Under the pieces are notes generated by a model. It made no database searches. It was given only the letters and a program-made list of their open reading frames with translations, and was not told where the DNA came from. From positions 15,473 to 20,929 of the forward strand of contig DGNI01000147.1 of the NCBI GenBank assembly GCA_002388885.1: a stretch of DNA of 5,457 bases, in the 5' to 3' direction. Positions 1-5,457 of this stretch are shown here, one piece after another. The position numbers and the translations under genes are program-made. The stretch is from Parvularculaceae bacterium UBA4496. Its GTDB lineage: Bacteria; Pseudomonadota; Alphaproteobacteria; Caulobacterales; Parvularculaceae. Position 1 is the stretch's first letter, and each line of letters begins with the position of its first letter.

Positions 1-926
1 CGCTGATGGTTGATGCGGCGACCAGCGACGACGCCGCCGTTTATCGGATTTCGTACGATGCGGCGCTGATTGCAACGACGGATTTTTTCATGCCCATTGT
101 CGATGATCCGTTCGACTTCGGGCGCATCGCGGCGACGAACGCGCTTTCCGATGTTTACGCCATGGGCGGGCGGCCGATTTTTTGTCTCGCGGTGGTCGGC
201 ATGCCGATCAGTAAAATGTCGATACAAACCATTGCCCGCATCCTTGAGGGCGGTCGCAGCATCGCCGACGCTGCGGGCGCGCCGGTGGCGGGAGGGCATT
301 CGATCGACTCCGCCGAACCGGTTTACGGGCTTGTGGCGCTGGGGTTGGCGCATCCTGAAAAAATCCTGCGGAACGCTGGCGCGCGGCCCGGCGACGTTTT
401 GATCCTTGGCAAACCGCTCGGCGTCGGGATTTTCAGCGCCGCGCTTAAGCGTGGCATTTTGAACGATGACGGCTACAGACAAATGATCGAATCGACGACG
501 CTGCTCAATCGTCCGGGTGCGGATCTGGCGGACATCGACGGCGTCCATGCAGCGACCGATGTCACGGGCTTCGGTCTGCTCGGGCACTTGTCGGAAATCT
601 GCGCCGCCAGCGGCGCGGGCGCCGTCATCAATGAAAACGATGTTCCGACTTTCGATCTGGCGCGTAAGCTGTTGAGCGAAGGCGTTAAGACGGGCGCCAG
701 CGGACGCAACTGGAACGCCGTGAAAGACGCTATCGACGCGCCCCAAGGCTGGTCCGAGGCTTCGCGCGATCTTCTGACCGATCCGCAAACCAGCGGCGGC
801 CTGCTCGTCTCCTGCGCACCTGATGCCGTTGACAATGTTCTGGCGGTGTTCGGGCGGCACGGGCATGACGCCGCTGCGGTGATTGGAGAAGTCGTGGAAG
901 GGCCACCACGCATAAAAATCGCCTAG
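1..926 (+). CDS. selD: Selenide, water dikinase (selenophosphate synthetase), 5'-truncated by window edge
   Basis: SelD makes selenophosphate from selenide and ATP in the cytoplasm. This is the selenium donor for selenocysteine and for 2-selenouridine in tRNA. The frame is open to the left edge. Its first internal Met (base 6) aligns with about residue 43 of E. coli SelD, so roughly 42 residues are missing, including the glycine-rich loop with the catalytic Cys/Lys. That Met is therefore not the real start, and whether the catalytic residue is Cys or Sec cannot be seen. Counting from it, visible hallmarks are SDDAAVY (Asp9, equivalent to Asp51), [28 protein letters not shown] (Asp49, equivalent to Asp91), GGHSID (97-101), [14 protein letters not shown] (Asp185, equivalent to Asp227) and DPQTSGGLL (259-267). 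The three Asp residues are the family's metal/ATP ligands. The C-terminus is at the usual family length. The stop codon overlaps that of convergent glpK. No selU/mnmH follows. Family assignment is very secure. Confidence 0.97.
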   Translation, partial: LMVDAATSDDAAVYRISYDAALIATTDFFMPIVDDPFDFGRIAATNALSDVYAMGGRPIFCLAVVGMPISKMSIQTIARILEGGRSIADAAGAPVAGGHSIDSAEPVYGLVALGLAHPEKILRNAGARPGDVLILGKPLGVGIFSAALKRGILNDDGYRQMIESTTLLNRPGADLADIDGVHAATDVTGFGLLGHLSEICAASGAGAVINENDVPTFDLARKLLSEGVKTGASGRNWNAVKDAIDAPQGWSEASRDLLTDPQTSGGLLVSCAPDAVDNVLAVFGRHGHDAAAVIGEVVEGPPRIKIA

Positions 927-2410
927 GAAAGCGTCCGGCGAAGGGCGTCCGCCCAGCCGTTGAGATTCTTGCTGCGCGCTTCCGTCGACATGGCGGGCTG
1001 AAAACGCGCGTCAAGCCGCCAGCGTTCGGCGATTTCGTCCGTATTCTGAAAATATCCGGCCTGCAGCCCGGCGAGATAGGCTGCGCCGAGCGCGGTGGTT
1101 TCCAAAATCTTCGGCCGCTCGACGGGCAGATCGAGCATGTCAGCGAGAAACTGCATGGTCCAGTCATTGGCCACCATGCCGCCATCAACGCGCAATGTTT
1201 TCGCCTCGGCGCCGTCTTTCGATATCGCCGTCATCAGATCAGCAGTCTGATAGACGACGCTTTCAAGGGCGGCGCGTGCAAAATGCGCCTTGCCGGCGCC
1301 GCGCGTCAGGCCGGTGACGATCCCCCTTGCGTTCGGCGCCCAATGGGGCGCGCCGAGACCGGTGAAGGCAGGGACGAGATATACGCCCTCGTTGGTTTCA
1401 AGGCTTTCGGCGAGCGCGGCGGTTTCCTCGGCGGACTTGATGACGCCCAGTTCGTCGCGAAGCCACTGGATCGCCGCGCCGGCGATGAAAATAGATCCCT
1501 CAAGTGCGTAGGACGTTTCACCATTAAGACGATAGGCGATTGTTGAAAGCAGTTTGTTTTTCGATTCGACGACCTCGGTCCCGGTATGCACCAGCACGAA
1601 GCAGCCCGTGCCATAGGTGCTCTTGATATCACCGGGCGCGAAACACGCCTGGCCGATGGCCGCCGCCTGCTGATCCCCCGCGACGCCGCAGATGGGGACG
1701 GGCCGTCCGAAAATTTCCGGATCGGTTTCGCTGTAATCGGCCGCGCAATCGAGAACGACCGGCAGCACATTATTTGGCACGCGAAATTTGTCGAGCAGCG
1801 TTTCGTCCCAGCGATTGTCGCGGATGTTGTAAAGGCTGGTGCGGCTGGCGTTGGTGGCGTCGGTTGCATGCAGCTTGCCGCCTGTAAGCCGCCAGACGAG
1901 AAACGAGTCAGCGGTGCCGAAGGCGATTTCGTTATTTTCGGCGCGCGCTCTTGCGTCCTCAACATGATCAAGAATCCACGCGGCTTTCGTGGCGGAAAAG
2001 TACGGGTCGAGCAGCAGGCCTGTGCGCGCCGCCACATGCGGTTCAAGTCCTTCCTCGCGCAGCGCGGCGCAGACATCCGCCGTGCGCCGGTCCTGCCAGA
2101 CAATGGCGTTGTAAACCGGCGCGCCGGTTTTGCGGTCCCACAGGATTGTCGTCTCGCGCTGGTTGGTGACGCCAATGGCGCCGACCTCGCCGGTCTTTTC
2201 CGCTTCGGCAAACGCTGCGCGCGCAGTAGAAAGTGTCGTCGCCCAGATCTCTTCCGGGTCATGTTCGACCCAGCCGTCATTGGGATAATGCTGCTCGAAT
2301 TCTTCCTGCGCTGAGGCGACGATCCGGCCCGCCTGATCGAAAACGATGGCGCGGCTGGAGGTGGTGCCCTGATCGATGGCGAGAATATAGGGCGCTTCGA
2401 ATTCGGTCAT
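923..2410 (-). CDS. glpK: Glycerol kinase
   Basis: This cytoplasmic FGGY-family kinase phosphorylates glycerol with ATP to sn-glycerol 3-phosphate, the entry step of glycerol catabolism. The gene is complete at 495 residues, close to the 502 of E. coli GlpK. Visible motifs are the N-terminal phosphate-binding DQGTTSSR (13-20), VTNQRET (81-87, glycerol-binding Arg85 and Glu86), WQDRR (105-109), DPYFSATK (135-142, Tyr137), GDQQAA with the presumed catalytic base Asp246, STYGTGCF (264-271), the FGGY signature around [20 protein letters not shown] (301-320), and RVDGGMVAN (407-415). The E. coli fructose-1,6-bisphosphate loop (GGTRI) is replaced near 232-240 by FGRPVP, and the EIIA-Glc contact segment near 472-482 differs, so enteric-type allosteric control looks absent (inference). 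The ATG is preceded by a weak purine-rich stretch (AGAAGAGA, bases 2418-2425 on the complement). No glpF, glpD or glpR is visible beside it. Its last 4 bases overlap selD. Confidence 0.97.
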   Translation of the reverse strand: MTEFEAPYILAIDQGTTSSRAIVFDQAGRIVASAQEEFEQHYPNDGWVEHDPEEIWATTLSTARAAFAEAEKTGEVGAIGVTNQRETTILWDRKTGAPVYNAIVWQDRRTADVCAALREEGLEPHVAARTGLLLDPYFSATKAAWILDHVEDARARAENNEIAFGTADSFLVWRLTGGKLHATDATNASRTSLYNIRDNRWDETLLDKFRVPNNVLPVVLDCAADYSETDPEIFGRPVPICGVAGDQQAAAIGQACFAPGDIKSTYGTGCFVLVHTGTEVVESKNKLLSTIAYRLNGETSYALEGSIFIAGAAIQWLRDELGVIKSAEETAALAESLETNEGVYLVPAFTGLGAPHWAPNARGIVTGLTRGAGKAHFARAALESVVYQTADLMTAISKDGAEAKTLRVDGGMVANDWTMQFLADMLDLPVERPKILETTALGAAYLAGLQAGYFQNTDEIAERWRLDARFQPAMSTEARSKNLNGWADALRRTLS

Positions 2411-2496
2411 GGCGATTTCTCTTCTGTCCGGCCCCGCTTCGCCGCAACTTTAGCGCGATCCGGCAAGGGCGGTAACCCCGCAGCGGTGCAGTGAAA

Positions 2497-2515
2497 CCGG
2501 CTCAGCTGAGGCCGG
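2497..2515. repeat. GC-rich inverted repeat upstream of glpK
   Basis: The perfect 10-base palindrome CTCAGCTGAG (2501-2510) is flanked by CCGG on the left (2497-2500) and, after one unpaired G, CCGG on the right (2512-2515). As DNA it could be a protein-binding palindrome. As RNA it could form a short hairpin in the glpK leader if transcription starts upstream. It lies one base from the first TGTTGTACAACA site. There is no T-run, so it does not look like an intrinsic terminator. Function is unknown. Confidence 0.4.
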
Positions 2516-2516
2516 A

Positions 2517-2612
2517 TGTTGTACAACACCAACTCTCCGGCTTTGCCTTTCCGGCGTTTTTCAAGGCACGCAGCCGAATGTTGTGCAACTCCGCCACAAT
2601 GTTTGTACAACT
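2517..2612. promoter_or_regulatory. Three operator-like palindromes, consensus ATGTTGTACAACt
   Basis: Three related sites lie in the glpK upstream region. Site 1 is a perfect 12-base palindrome, TGTTGTACAACA (2517-2528). Site 2 is TGTTGTGCAACT (2579-2590), with core GTTGTGCAAC. Site 3 has core TTTGTACAAC (2602-2611), one base off the site 1 core. All three are preceded by AT (site 1 GGAT, site 2 GAAT, site 3 CAAT just before its extra G/T). The cores start 62 and 22 bases apart, close to six and two helical turns, so a bound protein would sit on about the same DNA face. This pattern suggests a dimeric repressor or activator. The TTGTACAA core is compatible with GntR-family sites and does not match the E. 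coli GlpR operator; both statements rest on recalled consensus patterns. The cluster is about 107 bases upstream of the glpK ATG and about 300 upstream of the other divergent gene, so glpK is the likelier target. Confidence 0.6.
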
Positions 2613-2902
2613 TTTTGCCGCCGCGCAGAGTGGCTTGTGGCGCAGTGACAGCCCCGGCGCGCAGTTCGGATTCCTGGGCGCATAAGGCCTGAATAAAGGG
2701 CCCCGCCCGTGTGGAAATAGGTGCAAAGGTCATCATGGCGCACATTATAGGGCCGTATCGCTGGGCGTGGATAACTACGCACCGAATGCGGGTTTCCGGG
2801 CGGTTTTCATCAGAAATGAGGTATTTTCGCCCCTACGGCTCGCCTCTGCCGTGTATCGTTTTCAAGTCTGCGGAACGCTGCTATGCCGCTGGGAAATTTC
2901 AC

Positions 2903-2909
2903 GGGAGAG
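2903..2909 (+). promoter_or_regulatory. Ribosome binding site of the lactonase-like lipoprotein gene
   Basis: GGGAGAG lies 4 bases before the ATG at 2914, with the GGAG core 6 bases away. It decides the start codon. The same frame is open back to an ATG at 2767, but that start lacks such a site and would put 49 poorly structured residues in front of a clean lipoprotein signal peptide. Confidence 0.75.
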
Positions 2910-2913
2910 CATC

Positions 2914-3774
2914 ATGAAAAAACTGGGCTTTGTTTGTATCTTCGCTGCGGCGGCCTGTTCAGGCGGCGAACCCGCAGGCGAAGAGAGCGCTTCACAATCG
3001 GCGGGCGCGGGCGTCAAGGTCTATGCGCTCGACTGCGGCCGCATCGAAATGAACGACCTGTCATTGTTTACACTGGGCGAAGAATATGACGGGCGTACGA
3101 ACAGCGCCGCCGATATGTGCGTGCTGGTGCGCCACCCTGACGGCGACCTGATGTGGGATTCAGGGCTGCCAATGGCCCTCAATGAGATGGAAGACGGACT
3201 GAGCAACGGTCCGTTTCACGTCTCCGTGCCAACAACGATCGGCGATCAACTGGAATCAATCGGCATGACGGTTGACGATATTGACTATTTTTCCATCTCC
3301 CATTCGCATTTCGATCATAGCGGCAACGGCAACATGTTCGCCGGCGCGACTTTCCTCGTGGACAGCGACGAGCGCGCACATATGTTCCGCGCAGAAGCGC
3401 GCGAGGACGCGGACTCGTTTGCGAATTACAATGAACTTGAAAACGCCGAAACGGTGGAGTTTCAAGGCGATCATGACGTATTCGGCGACGGCTCGGTCAT
3501 CATTCTCGCCATGCCCGGCCACACGCCCGGGCATACGTCATTGCTGGTGAACCTCGCCAATGCAGGGCCGGTGATGTTTTCGGGCGACCTTTATCACCTG
3601 AACGAGTCGCGCGAGCGGCGGCTGATGCCGAAATTCAATGTTGATGTGGATCAGACCTACGCGTCCATGGACCGTTTCGAGGCGATGGCCGAAGAAAAGG
3701 GCGCGCGCGTCGTCATCCAGCATTCGCTTTCCGACTTCGAGGCATTGCCGCAGGTTCCGGAATATCTGGATTAG
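2914..3774 (+). CDS. Metallo-beta-lactamase-fold lipoprotein, N-acyl-homoserine lactonase-like
   Basis: This 286-residue protein belongs to the metallo-beta-lactamase superfamily and most resembles the AiiA/AttM-like lactonase group. It starts with a short lipoprotein signal: MKK, a hydrophobic stretch and AAAAC, with Cys15 as the lipidation site. A Gly/Ser/Glu-rich linker follows to about residue 33. Ser at +2 after the Cys suggests sorting to the outer membrane. The metal site looks complete: HSHFDH (130-135: His130, His132, Asp134, His135), GHTPGH (His203), SGD (Asp225) and QHS (His270), which is the ligand set of a two-zinc enzyme. WDSG (81-84) is the usual D-[ST]-G strand motif. Tyr227 near Asp225 could be the counterpart of the AiiA active-site Tyr, but its spacing is one residue shorter. 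Such enzymes open the lactone ring of quorum-sensing signals, yet many relatives have other ester or lactone substrates, so the substrate is not established. It is monocistronic as far as seen: divergent from glpK and convergent with the receptor gene. Confidence 0.85.
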   Translation: MKKLGFVCIFAAAACSGGEPAGEESASQSAGAGVKVYALDCGRIEMNDLSLFTLGEEYDGRTNSAADMCVLVRHPDGDLMWDSGLPMALNEMEDGLSNGPFHVSVPTTIGDQLESIGMTVDDIDYFSISHSHFDHSGNGNMFAGATFLVDSDERAHMFRAEAREDADSFANYNELENAETVEFQGDHDVFGDGSVIILAMPGHTPGHTSLLVNLANAGPVMFSGDLYHLNESRERRLMPKFNVDVDQTYASMDRFEAMAEEKGARVVIQHSLSDFEALPQVPEYLD

Positions 3775-3780
3775 CCACTA

Positions 3781-3875
3781 CGTCACCGTCATCCCGGCTT
3801 GACCCGGGATCCACTCGAACGGAAATGGATCCGTTCTAAGCTTGCTTTGAACCGGTGGCCGGGATGACGGATACG
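3781..3875. repeat. Palindromic intergenic element between convergent genes
   Basis: The outer arms 3786-3798 (CCGTCATCCCGGC) and 3858-3870 (GCCGGGATGACGG) are perfect 13-base inverted repeats. They extend to 3781/3875 with two mismatched positions. Inside are two further hairpins: ATCCCGG/CCGGGAT (3791-3797 with 3804-3810, 6-base loop) and GAACGGA/TCCGTTC (3817-3823 with 3830-3836, 6-base loop). The first competes with the outer stem, so alternative folds are possible. The GTCATCCCGG...CCGGGATCCA core resembles dispersed intergenic repeats common in alphaproteobacteria (recalled, not searched). The element fills 95 of the 113 bases between two convergent stop codons and could act as a bidirectional transcription barrier. 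It lacks the T-run of a classical terminator. Confidence 0.75.
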
Positions 3876-3887
3876 GTAAGTCGGGTC

Positions 3888-5457
3888 CTAGTATCGCAAA
3901 CTCACCCGCGCGCCATAAGTCGCCGGGCTTCCTGGCGCGGCGACATCAGCGGCGCCGCCGGTGATGAAGAAGTTGCGGGTTTCATCATAAGCCGCGTTGA
4001 AGATGTTTCGGCCCCATAGCGCCAGCTCCCAGCTCCCGTCTTCAGGGCCGAAAGCAACCTGCGCATTGGCGAGCCAGTGGCTATCGACGGCATAGACAGG
4101 GCCGAGCAGCGGCAGGGCGAGATCGTCGCGATAGGAATAATCGAACCGTGTACGGAAAGACCATCCCTCAGCGATGGGCGCTTGCGCAGTGATGTAGCCC
4201 TGATAGCTCCAGTTCGGAAAGCCGAGATCCTGGCCGGACCGGTCCGTCAAAACCTCCATGCCGGCCATCGTCGAAGCGGCGATATCGAGATCGTCAAATT
4301 CAGTGAACTCGCCGTCCTTGTAGCCGAGCGATTGCCCGATCGTCAGCCATGGCGCGGGCGACAGCACGGCTTCGAGCTCTGCGCCCCAGATTTCACTGTC
4401 GGCGTTGACGATTCGTCCCACAACCGCGCCGGTGCTGGCGTCGAAAATCGCCGACTGTACCTGCTGATCCTTGTAGTCGTAGAAAAATACCGCGCCGTTC
4501 AGTTGCAGCGCTTCGGACAAGTTGGATTTGAACCCCGTCTCAAACGCGTTCAGTTTTTCCGGTCGGAAAGGCGTCAATGCATTCGGGTTCAGCGTGTTGT
4601 AGGCGGTGAAACCGCCCGATTTCACGCCGCGGCTAAAGTTTGCGTAAAGCAGGAGGTTGTCTGCGGGCGTTGCTTCAACGCCGATCTTGCCGCTGATGTT
4701 GTCCGCATCGAGATCGCGGTCTTCAAGCGTGCCGTCGGTTGTTCCATTGGCGAAGTTCAGCGCGCCGGTCCCGACCGAAAACGTGCCGAGATCGCGAAGC
4801 TCGCGTTTTTCATCTTCGTAGCGCAGCCCCGCAACGATCGTGAACATATCCGTCAGCGCGTAGTCGCCATGGATGTAGGCGGCGAGGGTGCGTGCATCTT
4901 GACGATAGGGGGTCGTTACCGCGAATCCGGGACCGAAACTGGCGACGAAATCGGACTGATAAAGCTCGTTGAGGTCTTCGGTCGAATAATAAAGTCCGCC
5001 GACCCAGTTGAGACGGCCGGTTTCACCGGAAAGCCGTAATTCGTGCGACATGACGTCGGCGCTCGTCTCAAAATAAACGCCGGCGCCGCCAACGGCGAGC
5101 GCGTCGAAATCGTTGAATTCCTTCCTGTTCAGCACTTCATAGGCGCCGATATAGGTGAGGGTCGCGCCGCCCAACCCGGCGTTGATCGTCAGGCTCGTGC
5201 CCCAGCCTTCATTGTCGCGGAATGGGTGCTGGTCCTCGCCGATGCCGATAAGATCGGCGAACAGCGTTGACGAACCGTAGCTGGTTTCGCGCCGCCCGGC
5301 GTGGGCGAGCGGACCAAAAGTGGAATCGTTGAAAAGCTGGAGGCCCAGCCCGTCGGACTTGTCGATAAAGCCGTGCAGGTTGAAGAGCGCCTCAAGGTCC
5401 TGCGCGATATCGACCGCCACAAGTCCGCGCAAGGCGTATTGTTCAGCATCGCCGATT
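3888..5457 (-). CDS. TonB-dependent outer-membrane receptor, C-terminal beta-barrel part, 5'-truncated by window edge
   Basis: These receptors import scarce ligands (iron chelates, vitamins, sugars, other small molecules) across the outer membrane using energy from TonB-ExbB-ExbD. The frame is open to the right edge and shows 522 residues, so the signal peptide, TonB box and plug domain lie outside. A TTG at 5430-5432 is an internal Leu, not a start. Barrel features, numbered from the first full visible codon, are the strand motif HELRLSG (about 138-144) followed by LNWVGGLYYSTED, AGLRYEDEKRE (about 209-219), YANFSRGVKSGGF (about 271-283), FRPEKLNAFETGFKS (about 297-311), LNGAVFFYDYKDQQVQ, and a C-terminal strand ending ARVSLRY. 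The final aromatic residue is the usual outer-membrane insertion signal. The style matches the large receptor families of Caulobacterales and Sphingomonadales. Substrate cannot be told from the barrel alone. The gene is convergent with the lactonase-like gene, from which the palindromic element separates it. Confidence 0.93.
   Translation of the reverse strand, partial: IGDAEQYALRGLVAVDIAQDLEALFNLHGFIDKSDGLGLQLFNDSTFGPLAHAGRRETSYGSSTLFADLIGIGEDQHPFRDNEGWGTSLTINAGLGGATLTYIGAYEVLNRKEFNDFDALAVGGAGVYFETSADVMSHELRLSGETGRLNWVGGLYYSTEDLNELYQSDFVASFGPGFAVTTPYRQDARTLAAYIHGDYALTDMFTIVAGLRYEDEKRELRDLGTFSVGTGALNFANGTTDGTLEDRDLDADNISGKIGVEATPADNLLLYANFSRGVKSGGFTAYNTLNPNALTPFRPEKLNAFETGFKSNLSEALQLNGAVFFYDYKDQQVQSAIFDASTGAVVGRIVNADSEIWGAELEAVLSPAPWLTIGQSLGYKDGEFTEFDDLDIAASTMAGMEVLTDRSGQDLGFPNWSYQGYITAQAPIAEGWSFRTRFDYSYRDDLALPLLGPVYAVDSHWLANAQVAFGPEDGSWELALWGRNIFNAAYDETRNFFITGGAADVAAPGSPATYGARVSLRY

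Larger units (their letters stand above)
2411..2913. other. Intergenic region between divergent glpK and lactonase-like gene
   Basis: This 503-base gap must carry promoters for both divergent genes, since each starts here. Its clearest content is a set of three related palindromes (2517-2612) and one GC-rich inverted repeat (2497-2515). No convincing pair of -35 and -10 hexamers was found by eye on either strand. The part from about 2613 to 2900 holds no recognisable repeat or RNA gene. Frames open across the region encode low-complexity, Cys/Arg/His-rich peptides that look like non-coding translations. Confidence 0.6.

Noticed and set aside
1306..2280. Long open frame of 324 codons within glpK, same strand in another frame
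   Set aside because: Its translation is Arg/Pro/Ser-rich without domain features, a typical shadow frame in GC-rich DNA. glpK itself carries all family motifs across the same bases.
1586..2314. Plus-strand 242-codon frame antisense to glpK
   Set aside because: It mirrors glpK codon structure and shows no recognisable motif.
2517..2612. Assignment of the palindromes to GlpR (DeoR family)
   Set aside because: The enteric GlpR operator is longer and has a different core (ATGTTCG...CGAACAT). The similarity here is limited to the ATGTT half.
2407..2745. Minus-strand 112-codon frame upstream of glpK whose TGA overlaps the glpK ATG (ATGA), looking like a translationally coupled small gene
   Set aside because: No ribosome binding site at its ATG, low-complexity composition with no recognisable domain, and it runs straight through the three palindromic sites. 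The ATGA overlap is probably coincidental.
2767..2913. N-terminal extension of the lactonase-like protein from an upstream in-frame ATG
   Set aside because: The ATG at 2914 has a good Shine-Dalgarno sequence and begins a proper lipoprotein signal peptide. The extension would bury that signal.
4077..5039. Plus-strand 320-codon frame antisense to the TonB-dependent receptor
   Set aside because: The receptor frame has clear barrel motifs and a proper C-terminal strand. The antisense frame has no recognisable domain or convincing start.
3888..5432. Treating TTG at 5430-5432 as the start of the receptor gene
   Set aside because: The frame is open to the window edge, the preceding residues continue barrel-like sequence, and a receptor needs an N-terminal signal and plug domain not present after that codon.

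Overview
The window looks like chromosomal DNA from an alphaproteobacterium. The evidence is GC-rich coding, a TonB-dependent receptor of the type abundant in Caulobacterales, Hyphomonadaceae, Parvularculales and Sphingomonadales, and an intergenic palindromic element with the 'GTCATCCCGG...CCGGGAT' core often scattered through alphaproteobacterial genomes. The genus cannot be fixed from sequence alone. No mobile element, CRISPR array, tRNA or rRNA was seen.

Layout from left to right: (1) 1-926, plus strand, the 3' nine tenths of selD (selenide, water dikinase), with its N-terminus cut off by the window edge. (2) 923-2410, minus strand, a complete glycerol kinase gene (glpK), tail to tail with selD. 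The two TAG stop codons share one CTAG palindrome. (3) 2411-2913, a 503-base gap between the divergent glpK and the next gene. It holds three related palindromic sites of the type TGTTGTACAACA plus a small GC-rich inverted repeat. (4) 2914-3774, plus strand, a complete metallo-beta-lactamase-fold protein of the N-acyl-homoserine lactonase-like group, with a lipoprotein signal peptide. (5) 3781-3875, an imperfect palindromic repeat that nearly fills the gap between two convergent genes. (6) 3888-5457, minus strand, the C-terminal beta-barrel part of a TonB-dependent outer-membrane receptor, truncated by the right window edge.

The genes do not form an obvious single pathway. SelD makes selenophosphate for selenoproteins or selenium-modified tRNA. 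GlpK feeds glycerol into central metabolism. The metallo-hydrolase lipoprotein and the receptor are both predicted envelope proteins, but they are convergent and so not in one operon. I see no clear sign of a new multi-gene system. The points most worth a second look are the repeated operator-like palindromes upstream of glpK, the predicted membrane-anchored lactonase-like enzyme, and the palindromic element between convergent genes.
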